Source: an uncultured Bacteroidia bacterium (lineage in GTDB: Bacteria > Bacteroidota > Bacteroidia > Bacteroidales > F082). From it: a stretch of DNA of 45,336 nt. The stretch is taken from assembly GCA_902783365.1 (NCBI GenBank), contig CACZQL010000089.1:1-45336 (forward strand), written 5' to 3'. Below are positions 9,401-17,450 of this stretch, in pieces. Under the pieces are notes generated by a model, which worked only from the letters and a program-made list of their open reading frames with translations, searched no databases and was not told the DNA's origin. The position numbers and the translations under genes are program-made. How positions within the stretch are numbered: position 1 is the stretch's first letter; every line of letters begins with the position of its first letter.

Positions 9401-12400
9401 GTCGCGGAGTGCGTAGTGAATGCAGTGACCGTCAGGTCAGTGGGTTCCAAGCAAGTGGAGATTTGACGCACCACGACATCATCCACAAAGAGATATCTCT
9501 GTTCCATCCCGTCTGTTAGCTCACGACGGATGGCGATATAGGTTCCCTCGCCAGAATATCCCCCAAAGCTCACCCTGCATCGTTGATAGCCATTTGTGGC
9601 AATACTATTTTGAGGTTCGATGGTCAAGGCTTCGACAAGCTCAAACGTCTCGGGATTCGTCGGGTCGGTCATGACACCCACGTCGCAATAGGTATTCTCA
9701 CCATAGCCGGCTGCATAGAACACCAGCTCGACGCCACTGATCGGCTCGGGTATCTCAGGCAATGCGGCAATTGCGGTAGTTCCATCCATATAACTGAAAA
9801 TCAAGCTATGAGGTTCTGTATTGCCGTAGTTAGACACGCTAATAGGAGAACTTTCATCAACACCCTCGCCCGAATAATAGCAGGTCCAGCAGGGCGGGAA
9901 ACCACCATAGGGAGTATCCTCAAAGCCGTAGCTGTATGGCAGGGTGATAGGCGCACATTCGGTGCTGAACCAAGTCTCCGTCCAATCGCTATAAAAGTCA
10001 TTGTCGCAGACGGCTCTCACTCGGACCCAATAGCCTTGAGAGGGTTCCAGACCTTGGAGCGTGCAGGGGTTGGTCACCGTTCCCGGAACCTCAACATAGT
10101 CGGCTTCATGGCCGGGGATGGTATATTGGATTTCCCAAGCTTGAACGCTGCTGTTGGCCGTCCAGCTGACCGTGGCGGAGTTGGCAGTAATGCCGCTCAC
10201 CTCCAAATCGGTGGGACGGTTGCAGGTTTGGGGTATTTCATCGGGAACATAGTAGCGGAAGGTGGTCTTTGGCAGGAAAGAACTATAATAGCTATGAACG
10301 TTAAACCAGCTGCCATCTCTGTACTGGATGACCGACGACCCGTAATTCTCCGAGTTTTCGGTGACAACACCCGCCCAAGTCGAAAAGACCCTATTGACCG
10401 CGCCAGAACGTTCCGATGAAAAACGCACCAAGAGGTTGCCTCCTTCGTAATAATAAGGTTCATCAAAAGTGACGGTCATCTTATTGTCAGTCACGCCAAC
10501 CACCCCGCTGAAAACCTGCTGTCCACCACCATGATTCGTGTTGGTTTCGGTGAAATCGACCTCACTCAAGAACAGATTGTAGTCGAGTTCCCCCCAATTA
10601 ATATTGGCGGGTGTGCTGGTGTAGAAGGTCACCTGCTTGATCATGGTTTGAGCCATGTCCTGCAAATCGTTGGCAGGCATGACGAATTCACCGAAGAAAG
10701 GTTGGTTCACGTAATAGCCAGGCACCGGCACATAATCATGGTAGCCAACAGTGGCATTCGTTCCGTCATACACCGTAAGCAAGTCGGCGATCATGAAGCT
10801 GCAAGGGAGACTCCACTCGCTGACGCTGCCAGAACCTTCGTTAGCGCGGACATACACATAGTAATTGCGTCCAGGCTCAAGGTCTGACAAGACGTAGGGG
10901 TTAGATCCGATGTTGGCGAATTGCGGATGGGTATTTCCTCTCGGCACAAAGTCGGGATTATCAGTGTAAAACACATCCCAGTGATCCTCGTTGCCTTTGG
11001 GATGCCAACTGAGAGTGGCTCCCGACGCGCTGAGGTCGCTCACCGTCAAATCGTATGGACTTGTCACTGTAGCGAAGGCAAATGTGATTTTAGGCAAGAA
11101 CATGACAGTTTGGTTGAAGCCACCTGAATTGCTTTGATACTTGGCGGTATAGCCCGTGGTGGTCACACCAATCCAACTACCATTATCTTCACCACTATAG
11201 TTTCCTATTTGACTCAAATTGAACCCTATGGCCAAATTGCCACCACTATATTGGAATGGTGTGTCGAAAACGATTTCCAACCGGTTGTTACGTCCTGTTA
11301 AAGTCCCTGTGTACACTAGGGTCATGCTATTCGCATTGATCGTGTTTCCAAAAGTGGTCTGTTCGGTTTCAACCATATATATTTTGTAGGTGGCTCCATA
11401 GAAATAGGGCGTGGTAGTGTTACTATAGAAAGTCATCTTGTTGATTTGCGAGTCACGCATCTCGGTGAGCGATGAGGCGGGAATGATGAATTGGCTTTTC
11501 CATCCCGTGTACAATGAAGTATTCAGATGATAGAGACGAGCGGGGACATAGTTATTAATAGCGGTGCCATCGTTCACGGTCAACAACTGCACGGTATAAA
11601 AGCTGCAAACGTCATTGCACCAGTGGCTCACTTCCCCAGCTCCACACTTGGCGCGGACGTAAGCATAATAGGTCAAGCCGCTTCTGAGGCCATTCAGGGT
11701 GAAAGGGTTCTCGGTGACGGTGATTCGGGTACCATAACCGTCAGGGTCAAAGTCGGGGTCGGTGGAATAAGCGATTTCCCAAGTGTCCTCTGAGCCTTGG
11801 GGCGTCCACGCCAAGGTGGCGGAGTTTTGCGTTATACCAGTGAGTGTCAGGTCTTTAGGTTTGAGACAGGTGGGAGCCACCTCCACAGTCACGTCATCCA
11901 AAAGGATCCATTTAAAGCTCGACTCGGTGATTCCCTTGAAAATAAACACCACATTTTCCGCACCTGCATAAGCGTCGGGAATGGCTATTTCCTTTTCAGT
12001 CCAGCCAGTGGTAGTGGGCAGGTTGGTGGCCAAGGCTGTACTGTAGGTTCGTCCTCTGTCGGTGGAGATATAAACGGAGAAACTGGCTCCATTGTCGTTT
12101 TTGTACCAGAATGAGAGCTGCATCGACTCTCCGGAAGGCAAGTTCATGATGGGAGTTTTCAGGAACGAGGTCTGTCCTGAAGGACTGGATTGGGCAATGA
12201 ATCGGACAGCATTGCCGTTATGTCCTTCGTTGGTGTAACTCCATCGGTGCCCTTCGTCAGTCAAAGTGCCATCCGTATTGTTCCAACAGTCGGGAATAGG
12301 TTTCAAAGAAGAAATGGAACTGAAACGCTCCAAAAAGGGGAAACCATCGATGGGTTCGCAAAGGGTGGTAAACGATAAGGCCTCAGACCAAGTGCTTCCA

Positions 12401-14877
12401 CATCCAGCCTGAATCCTCACTTGATAATCTGTGCCAGGTTCCAGTCCACTCAAAGTATAAGGATGAGCATCTATGGTCTCCGTGACATCCGTCCATGCAG
12501 TGGCTTCGGCCAATTTGTATTGCATGTTCCAAGTGGTTTCACTGCCAACAGCGTTCCAGTTAATTTCAGCGTAATCGGTATCGGCAAAAGACAGGGCAAG
12601 GGCCTTGGGGCAAGGACAGTTCAAATAATATACGCTAAAGTTATCAATACTCGCAGGAGGCTGTGTACCACTGCTGCCATCATTTACCCAAGCCAATACC
12701 ACCATATAGTCGCCTCCAGAGGGCACGTTGAGCTCAAGCGATTGCGACTGCCATGAGTTATTTCCTTGCAATTGGCTTCCACCGTCGAGGGCTATCCATC
12801 CCGTAGGCACGTTACTGTAAAAACTACTCACTGGCACCGTTCCCGCAGTAAGGGTTGCCGTTGCCGGGGCCAAGGCAACACGCAGGTAATCGCAGTTTTG
12901 CTCACCGTTGTTCTTCCAATCGAACGACACTGCATGGTAACCGGCATTGAAATGCAAGGGCTTGAAGGCATAGCTTATAGAGTTGCTTGATAAAATGTAT
13001 TGGTTGGAGGCACCCGCATCGTTGGAAACATACAGCGACTTGTTACCACCATTTTGTGTGGCGGTGCCCCAAGCCCAGGCGTTGGTTTGGGTACCGTTGA
13101 TGAAATACCAGTCGAGAGTCTCGTCCTCAAAGCCAGTGCTGTAGGGGTGTTCTTCATCGATAGTGGTAACGACCCACAAAGTCTTGAAGGAGGCCTCTGG
13201 CGACCAATCGCCGTATCCATCACAAACGGGTTTCACTCGGAAAAGATAGTCGGTATAGTCCTCCAGGTTGTCCAAGGAGTATGTGGGGGTTGTCACGCTA
13301 CCTTTGTCGGTCCAAGAGGCATCGGAAACCTTGCGGAGTTGCACGAGCCATTCGGACTCGTCGCCATTGGGTGTCCATGAAGCGACTGCGGAAGAGGTGG
13401 TGATGGAAGCGATGGTGGGCTTGTTGGGCCTTGGGCAATCCACGGTATGGATGTTGAAATTGTCAACAGCCGCAGGAGGTTGTGTCCCTTTACCGTAATC
13501 ATTGTCCCAAGCCAACACCACCATATAGTCGCCCTCCGATGCGATGTTGAACTCATTGATTTGGGTCTGCCATGTAGAACTCAAAGATAGCTGATTCCCT
13601 CCATCCATCGCAATCCATCCCGTAGGCAATGCTTCATAGAACCAGGAACATGGCCTTGTCCCAGGAGTCAGGGTTACATCACCGGGTGCCAAGGCGACGC
13701 GCAGATAATCACTTCCACTCTCACCATAGTTCATCCAGTCGAACGACAGATGATGATAGCCAGCTAAGAGATGGATGGGCTTCACAACAAAACTGACAGA
13801 CTCAATATTTCTATTATAGTAGTAGGAAGAACCTCCATTGTTGGAAACATACAGCGACTTATTACCAACATTTTGGGTGGCGGTACCCCAAGCCCAAGCG
13901 TTGGTTTGGGTTCCGTTGAAAAAGACCCAGTCAAGGTTTTCACCCTCAAAGCCTGTGCTGTAAGGGTGTTCGTCATCAATAGTTACAAACGCCCACAAAG
14001 TCCTAAAGGTAGTCGGGCTAGTCCATTGGGCATCTTCCTCGCAATTGGGCATCACCCTGAATTGGTATTCGGTGTAATCAGCCAAGTTGTCCAAGCTGCA
14101 AGTAGGTGAGGAGAACGTGCCTTTGTCAATCCATTCACTTGCACCCGCCATGCGGTATTGCACGGACCATGTGGTCTCCTCGCCCTGAGGCGTCCATGAC
14201 AGGGTGGCCGACGATGATGTGATGTCCGTAGCCGTAAGGTTTCTCGGTTTGGGGCACGTTGTATTGGCCGATTCGTAAAGGAAGGTGGTCTTGGGAATAA
14301 AGTTGGCCTGGCTTGGGGACACGCTGGTAGTGCTACTATAATTATAGCCATAGATGGATGCACCCGAAACCTGCTGACCATAGAAAGAGACGCTTTGATA
14401 ACCTGGGTTAGTGAGGTTTTCAGCACCAATCAGCAGGTTACCGCCTTCGTAAACGTAAGGCGTGGTAAGGGTGATAGTGGCCACATTGTTAGTGATAGTG
14501 ACTATATCGGAATAAACCAACGTGGCAGATGACTTGGGGATAAAACTCGAAATGGAAGTGTAATCGACTTCCGTGATGTAAATATCCACCTTTGGTTGCG
14601 TAGTATAACTGTTCGTAGAGGAATACCATTGGATAGTGGTAATAGTACCACCCTCCATGTCCTCCAAAGCAGTCGCGGGAATGATGTACTGCGACCTTGT
14701 AAAAGAATCAAAATAAAAAATGTACATAGGAACCGTATTACTCGTATTTGTTCCGTCGTACACTGTCAGTGTTTCCTGTGCGGAAACGGCCAATGTCAAG
14801 AGCATCAGCGCACTCAGGAGGAAATGTTTAGTAATCCTGAGGTGATTTTTTAAATAATTTCGTAAACTTTTCATCAT
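6445..14877 (-). CDS. Giant secreted multidomain FN3/adhesin-like protein, T9SS cargo
   Basis: The 2810-residue product has an N-terminal signal peptide (about residues 1-34). Eight fibronectin type III domains each open with a Cys/Pro-rich start and an ATLSW-type strand; the first begins at Cys208. At least six beta-sandwich domains of the cleaved-adhesin/MAM-like kind (for example HPYSTGF near residue 306) alternate with them. A third module starting TVYDGTN or TVNDGTA occurs three times, the first at residue 38. The C-terminus (GVYVLRLISGSEVKTQKIVV) is a type A T9SS sorting domain, so the protein should cross the outer membrane and be anchored or released. A 273-residue FN3-plus-sandwich unit is duplicated in tandem near the N-terminus, and two heptamer arrays lie in frame near the C-terminus. 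No catalytic domain is recognised; a role in adhesion or glycan/host contact is inference. The start could also be the next ATG at 14874. Confidence 0.9.
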   Translation of the reverse strand: MMKSLRNYLKNHLRITKHFLLSALMLLTLAVSAQETLTVYDGTNTSNTVPMYIFYFDSFTRSQYIIPATALEDMEGGTITTIQWYSSTNSYTTQPKVDIYITEVDYTSISSFIPKSSATLVYSDIVTITNNVATITLTTPYVYEGGNLLIGAENLTNPGYQSVSFYGQQVSGASIYGYNYSSTTSVSPSQANFIPKTTFLYESANTTCPKPRNLTATDITSSSATLSWTPQGEETTWSVQYRMAGASEWIDKGTFSSPTCSLDNLADYTEYQFRVMPNCEEDAQWTSPTTFRTLWAFVTIDDEHPYSTGFEGENLDWVFFNGTQTNAWAWGTATQNVGNKSLYVSNNGGSSYYYNRNIESVSFVVKPIHLLAGYHHLSFDWMNYGESGSDYLRVALAPGDVTLTPGTRPCSWFYEALPTGWIAMDGGNQLSLSSTWQTQINEFNIASEGDYMVVLAWDNDYGKGTQPPAAVDNFNIHTVDCPRPNKPTIASITTSSAVASWTPNGDESEWLVQLRKVSDASWTDKGSVTTPTYSLDNLEDYTDYLFRVKPVCDGYGDWSPEASFKTLWVVTTIDEEHPYSTGFEDETLDWYFINGTQTNAWAWGTATQNGGNKSLYVSNDAGASNQYILSSNSISYAFKPLHFNAGYHAVSFDWKNNGEQNCDYLRVALAPATATLTAGTVPVSSFYSNVPTGWIALDGGSQLQGNNSWQSQSLELNVPSGGDYMVVLAWVNDGSSGTQPPASIDNFSVYYLNCPCPKALALSFADTDYAEINWNAVGSETTWNMQYKLAEATAWTDVTETIDAHPYTLSGLEPGTDYQVRIQAGCGSTWSEALSFTTLCEPIDGFPFLERFSSISSLKPIPDCWNNTDGTLTDEGHRWSYTNEGHNGNAVRFIAQSSPSGQTSFLKTPIMNLPSGESMQLSFWYKNDNGASFSVYISTDRGRTYSTALATNLPTTTGWTEKEIAIPDAYAGAENVVFIFKGITESSFKWILLDDVTVEVAPTCLKPKDLTLTGITQNSATLAWTPQGSEDTWEIAYSTDPDFDPDGYGTRITVTENPFTLNGLRSGLTYYAYVRAKCGAGEVSHWCNDVCSFYTVQLLTVNDGTAINNYVPARLYHLNTSLYTGWKSQFIIPASSLTEMRDSQINKMTFYSNTTTPYFYGATYKIYMVETEQTTFGNTINANSMTLVYTGTLTGRNNRLEIVFDTPFQYSGGNLAIGFNLSQIGNYSGEDNGSWIGVTTTGYTAKYQSNSGGFNQTVMFLPKITFAFATVTSPYDLTVSDLSASGATLSWHPKGNEDHWDVFYTDNPDFVPRGNTHPQFANIGSNPYVLSDLEPGRNYYVYVRANEGSGSVSEWSLPCSFMIADLLTVYDGTNATVGYHDYVPVPGYYVNQPFFGEFVMPANDLQDMAQTMIKQVTFYTSTPANINWGELDYNLFLSEVDFTETNTNHGGGQQVFSGVVGVTDNKMTVTFDEPYYYEGGNLLVRFSSERSGAVNRVFSTWAGVVTENSENYGSSVIQYRDGSWFNVHSYYSSFLPKTTFRYYVPDEIPQTCNRPTDLEVSGITANSATVSWTANSSVQAWEIQYTIPGHEADYVEVPGTVTNPCTLQGLEPSQGYWVRVRAVCDNDFYSDWTETWFSTECAPITLPYSYGFEDTPYGGFPPCWTCYYSGEGVDESSPISVSNYGNTEPHSLIFSYMDGTTAIAALPEIPEPISGVELVFYAAGYGENTYCDVGVMTDPTNPETFELVEALTIEPQNSIATNGYQRCRVSFGGYSGEGTYIAIRRELTDGMEQRYLFVDDVVVRQISTCLEPTDLTVTAFTTHSATIQWTPGGDETTWQVQLKDIEDEWPDDFQTCDSNPVTFDGLVENTMYHVRVKAVCSDIETSDWSEPICFTLAYTAPFFEDFGNYPEEPFMLWGWQTADASLDDVLGGTPLGMRYVWNGNHDLDWVFYNDATGMTYYIDGYNHMEVSYTDDHHWFVTPSIVLGENYSLSLDLFLRYPENATTGLDDNRFAVLVSDDDGATWTTLGLWDNIGTQGGVYLDIPTFPSEVHFDLSAYNNKTVLFAFYGESTVANDYGDDDIQYSAIYFDKINVTKCIRPDNVVPTDITTNSVVLDWTSHGETSWTLRYRTSVNDDWTISTITQHPYPLTGLRSSYRYQVQLKAHNEYGESEWSDLVIFETECAPIVLGPDESYIQSFDDLGVYHFNQMPACWLVSGTDNVWRISYGYATASLTTLNTNAHLITPEIYVTPGLALVFHHSTELNTLAHAEVVVMTDYSTTVWSSDTDGISDGVTTISLSDYVGQTVRIWFGYRATSNGNYGTATSFSIYDVALYNRNVFAKQTSQGLWSETANWSKGVLPEADEMVIVDGAAVIPSGCVAQVDEVYLTSNGSLTLADGAQLKHNNEGVQAKARKSVSPYAVAQTDGDQKADGWHLIASPMQEPIMPSETMLSNAFDLYRFNQSAMLEWENYNQYFYLSPYFKLHNGQGYLYANSGDGSNPSVIIDMEGVLRPAGEDVEVPLTYDASAEFPGFNLVGNPFACDAYLTEPRDFYVMNTANDELEISENDAIAPLQGLFVQAADANDDAVTFTTVMPDNNGKGGQLTLNVFNGASVTGNRVADRARVRFGEGPALGKFSLRPDGTKLYILQDRHDYAVVYSDRKGEVPVNFKAEKNGTYTLTVSETANSQLPTPNYLHLIDHLTGADVDLLQTPSYTFEAKTTDYASRFKLVFNADDAFSDMGDDFAFISDGHIVVNGTGTLQIFDVLGHQLFSKELSTANCLLPTPNFTVGVYVLRLISGSEVKTQKIVVRE
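6523..6560. repeat. Heptamer array inside the FN3 gene (site 1)
   Basis: Five units on the plus strand: GTTGGGA, GTTGGAA, GTAGGCA, GTTGGCA, GTTGACA. On the coding (minus) strand they read as AACTGCC-type words and encode the peptide NCLLPTPN within the T9SS sorting domain, between its conserved strands. The frame is kept. Confidence 0.85.
6802..6832. repeat. Heptamer array inside the FN3 gene (site 2)
   Basis: Four units: GTTGGGA, GTTGGCA, GTTGGGA, GTTGGCA. On the coding strand they give the peptide NSQLPTPNY in the domain just before the sorting signal. Same word family as the array at 44935-45082. Confidence 0.85.
12619..14256 (-). repeat. Tandem 819-bp duplication within the FN3 gene
   Basis: Two head-to-tail copies, about 13438-14256 and 12619-13437, each encode one FN3 plus one adhesin-like sandwich (273 codons). 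Shared DNA words such as the one starting at 13024 and again at 13843 are exactly 819 bp apart, as are the ones at 13081 and 13900. The sandwich part is most alike; boundaries are approximate. Confidence 0.7.
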
Positions 14878-14907
14878 ATAATTGAAATTTAAATTTATTT
14901 TCTATAT

Positions 14908-15060
14908 TCACAGCACCACTTCAAACAAGCGTTTCCCGTTCACTTCCACCCAGCCAGGCTCGGCGACGGTTTTGTTTTTGGAAAAGTCAAAAGTGACCAG
15001 ACAGCCTTCCTCAAGGCCCCGGATGGCAAGGTTGTTTTGCCCTATTGACGCGCACGGTTC
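14908..15060 (-). pseudogene. Remnant of the 3' end of a gene
   Basis: On the minus strand 50 codons are open between TGA (15061-15063) and TGA (14908-14910), with coding-like composition (...LAIRGLEEGCLVTFDFSKNK...GKRLFEVVL) but no ATG. An ATG in another frame at about 15074 (MEVSMRTVRVNRAKQ) could continue into this frame after a single-base shift near 15036, which points to a frameshifted or truncated gene. The family is not recognised. It is upstream of, and on the same strand as, the FN3 giant. Confidence 0.45.
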
Positions 15061-15134
15061 TCATTGAAACCTCCATTCTCCGCTTTTTTGGCGCAAAGAT
15101 AAAACTCTCACCCGAAACATTCAAATTTTTTTCG

Positions 15135-15142
15135 TATTTTCG
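15135..15142 (+). promoter_or_regulatory. Candidate -7 box of lpdA
   Basis: TATTTTCG on the plus strand is one mismatch from TAnnTTTG and lies 32 bp before the lpdA ATG. Confidence 0.4.
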
Positions 15143-15174
15143 CACCTTCAAAAGAAATCAAAAAAAGCATTCAA

Positions 15175-16566
15175 ATGAAATACGACGTTATCGTTATCGG
15201 CAGCGGCCCTGGAGGCTATGTGGCTGCCATCAGAGCATCACAATTAGGGAAGAAAACGGCTGTGGTCGAGAAGGCCGAATTGGGCGGCATCTGCCTCAAC
15301 TGGGGCTGCATCCCCACCAAGGCGCTGTTGAAGAGCGCACAGGTGTATAACTACCTCAAACACGCCGAGAGCTACGGCATCAAGGTGGAAGGTGAAGTGA
15401 AACCCGACATGGAGGCCGTGGTGGCCCGCAGCCGCGGCGTGGCCGAGACCATGAGCAAAGGCGTGCAGTTCCTCCTCAAGAAAAACAACGTGGAGGTCAT
15501 TGCTGGCTATGGTCGCCTCACCGCCGACAAGCAGGTCTCTGTCACCGACGCCGAAGGCAACGTCACCTTGCACGAGGCCGAGCACATCATCCTCGCCACC
15601 GGTTCCCGCGTGCGCGAGCTGCCTGCTCTGCCCATCGACGGCAAGCGCATCATCGGCTACCGCCAAGCATTGGTGTTGGACAAGCTTCCCGAGAGCATGG
15701 TGGTGGTCGGCTCCGGCGCCATCGGCTCTGAGTTCGCCTTCTTCTTCACCTCCATGGGCGTGAAAGTCACCCTCGTGGAGTTCCTGCCCAACGTGGTGCC
15801 TAACGAGGACGAAGAGGTCTCCAAACAGGTGGAACGCTCCTTCAAGAAACTCAAGATGACCGTGATGACCGAAGCCTCGGTGACCCATGTCGATACCACG
15901 GGTGAGAAGTGCGTCTGCACCATCGCCACCAAGAAAGGCGAGAAGACCGTCGAAGCGGACATCGTGCTCTCCGCCGTCGGCGTGCAAACCAACATCGACG
16001 ACCTCGGGCTGGAAGCCCTCGGCATCGCCACCGAGCGCGGCAAGGTCGTCGTTGACGACTACTACCGCACCAACGTTCCGGGTGTGTATGCCATCGGCGA
16101 CATCGTGCACGGTCCCGCCCTGGCTCATAAAGCCGACCACGAAGCCACCATCTGCGTGGAGAAACTCTGCGGCCTCGACCCGAAACCCCTGAACTACGCC
16201 AACATCCCGGGATGCACCTACACCACCCCCGAGATTGCCTCCGTCGGACTGAGCGAGGCCAAGGCCATCGCCGCCGGTTATGAGGTCAAGATCGGCAAGT
16301 TCCCCTTCACCGCCTCGGGAAAAGCCACCGCGGCAGGCAACAAAGATGGTTTCATCAAAGTGGTGTTCGACGCCAAAACCGGTGACTGGCTCGGCTGTCA
16401 CATGGTTGGCGACAACGTCACCGAAATGGTCGCCTCGGCAGTCCTCTGCCGTGAGCTGGGCGCCAAAGGCGAAGACATCATCCACGCCGTGTTCCCCCAC
16501 CCCACCATGTCGGAAGGCATCATGGAGGCAGCTGCCGCGGCCTATAACGAGTGCGTACACCTTTAA
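15175..16566 (+). CDS. lpdA: Dihydrolipoyl dehydrogenase (E3)
   Basis: E3 reoxidises dihydrolipoamide in 2-oxoacid dehydrogenase or glycine cleavage complexes, using FAD and NAD+. The 463-residue protein has the FAD-binding GSGPGGYVAA motif (residues 9-18), the redox-active disulfide Cys40/Cys45 in GGICLNWGCIPTK, a second dinucleotide fold around GSGAIGSEFA, and the C-terminal His-Glu active-site segment FPHPTMSEGI. Length and motif order are normal. No lipoyl-complex partner genes lie beside it, so it is probably shared among complexes. The gene stops at 16566 and a repeat array starts three bases later. Confidence 0.95.
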   Translation: MKYDVIVIGSGPGGYVAAIRASQLGKKTAVVEKAELGGICLNWGCIPTKALLKSAQVYNYLKHAESYGIKVEGEVKPDMEAVVARSRGVAETMSKGVQFLLKKNNVEVIAGYGRLTADKQVSVTDAEGNVTLHEAEHIILATGSRVRELPALPIDGKRIIGYRQALVLDKLPESMVVVGSGAIGSEFAFFFTSMGVKVTLVEFLPNVVPNEDEEVSKQVERSFKKLKMTVMTEASVTHVDTTGEKCVCTIATKKGEKTVEADIVLSAVGVQTNIDDLGLEALGIATERGKVVVDDYYRTNVPGVYAIGDIVHGPALAHKADHEATICVEKLCGLDPKPLNYANIPGCTYTTPEIASVGLSEAKAIAAGYEVKIGKFPFTASGKATAAGNKDGFIKVVFDAKTGDWLGCHMVGDNVTEMVASAVLCRELGAKGEDIIHAVFPHPTMSEGIMEAAAAAYNECVHL

Positions 16567-16569
16567 TTA

Positions 16570-16682
16570 GTTAATAGTTGGTCAGTTAGTCAGTTGGTCA
16601 GTTAGTTTTTCTTGAGATAACCTCATTTAACTATCAACTGACCAACTGATCAACTGATTAACTGAACAACTGATCAACTGAG
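16570..16682. repeat. Paired inverted heptamer/octamer arrays between lpdA and rfbC
   Basis: Arm 1 (16570-16605) reads GTTAATA, GTTGGTCA, GTTAGTCA, GTTGGTCA, GTTAG. Arm 2 (16631-16682) reads CTATCAAC, TGACCAAC, TGATCAAC, TGATTAAC, TGAACAAC, TGATCAAC. The arms are complementary with mismatches and are separated by about 25 bases including TTTTT, so the transcript could form one long imperfect hairpin. The pair starts 3 nt after the lpdA stop and ends 3 nt before the rfbC ATG. Confidence 0.85.
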
Positions 16683-16685
16683 AAA

Positions 16686-17219
16686 ATGGAAATAATAGAA
16701 ACAAAAATAAAGGACCTGTTGATTATCAAGCCGGATGTGTTTCAGGATGACCGGGGGTATTTTTTTGAGAGTTACAACCGACAAAAGTTTCTGGAGCACG
16801 GTTTGGACATGAACTTCGTGCAGGACAACGAGTCACAGTCGATGAAAGGGGTGCTCAGAGGGCTTCATTTCCAAAGGCCTCCTTACGCCCAGGGCAAACT
16901 GGTGCGCGTGGTGAGAGGCGCGGTGATGGACGTAGCCGTTGACCTTCGCGAAGGCTCCAGCACCTACGGGCAATGGGAGTCGGTGGTGCTCACCGGCGAC
17001 AACAAATTCATGTATTGGATTCCCGAAGGCTTCGCCCATGGCTTCGTCTGCCTGGAGGACTACACGGTGTTCACCTACAAATGCACCAACATCTACCACA
17101 AAGCCTCCGAAGGCAGCATCCGCTGGAACGACCCCCACCTCAACATCGACTGGAACATCGAAAACCCCATCCTCTCCGACAAAGACAAAGTAGCTCCGCT
17201 GTGGGGAGGTGAGAGGTGA
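16686..17219 (+). CDS. rfbC: dTDP-4-dehydrorhamnose 3,5-epimerase
   Basis: RmlC/RfbC converts dTDP-4-keto-6-deoxyglucose to its 3,5-epimer on the way to dTDP-L-rhamnose for surface polysaccharide. The 177-residue product shows DDRGYFFESYN near residues 21-31, the catalytic-His segment GVLRGLHFQ (His61), GKLVRVVRG, and YWIPEGFAHGF, and has the usual length. The family C-terminus is reached at PILSDKDKVAPL; the last codons (WGGER then TGA) come from a heptamer array, so the repeat supplies the stop. The other rml genes are not in the window. Confidence 0.94.
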   Translation: MEIIETKIKDLLIIKPDVFQDDRGYFFESYNRQKFLEHGLDMNFVQDNESQSMKGVLRGLHFQRPPYAQGKLVRVVRGAVMDVAVDLREGSSTYGQWESVVLTGDNKFMYWIPEGFAHGFVCLEDYTVFTYKCTNIYHKASEGSIRWNDPHLNIDWNIENPILSDKDKVAPLWGGER

Positions 17220-17255
17220 AAGGTGAAAGGTGAGAGGTGAAAGGTGAGAGGTGTG
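17207..17255. repeat. Heptamer array at the 3' end of rfbC
   Basis: Seven units AGGTGAG, AGGTGAA, AGGTGAA, AGGTGAG, AGGTGAA, AGGTGAG, AGGTGTG. The first four codons and the TGA of rfbC (17217-17219) lie inside it. Confidence 0.9.
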
Positions 17256-17257
17256 AA

Positions 17258-17445
17258 CGCCCGGAGGGCGAAAGATGGTTAGAAAAACGGATTTGATTAT
17301 CGAAGAATCGCCCGGAGGGCGAGAGATGGTTAGAAACACGGAATTGATTATCGTATAATCGCCCGGAGGGCGAAAGATGGTTAGAAAAACGGATTGATTA
17401 TCGAAGAATCGCCCGGAGGGCGAGAGATGGTTAGAATGAATTGAT
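17258..17445. repeat. Tandem 50-51 bp repeats with GC palindrome, 3.7 copies
   Basis: Copies start at 17258, 17309, 17360 and 17410. Each opens with CGCCCGGAGGGCG, a 5-bp stem with a GGA loop, then (A/G)AGATGGTTAGAA, then GATTATCG..GAATC-like sequence that is itself partly palindromic. The fourth copy is cut short before the next ATG (17451). Copies alternate GCGAAAG and GCGAGAG. No spacers separate them, so this is not CRISPR; it fills the whole gap between rfbC and the transglycosylase gene. Confidence 0.9.
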
Positions 17446-17450
17446 AAACG

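Noticed and set aside
6445-14877. Split of the 8.4-kb frame into several genes
   Set aside because: The frame is open throughout, domains follow without gaps, and only one signal peptide and one sorting domain are present.
17258-17445. CRISPR array
   Set aside because: The 51-bp units follow one another directly without unique spacers, and no cas genes are present.
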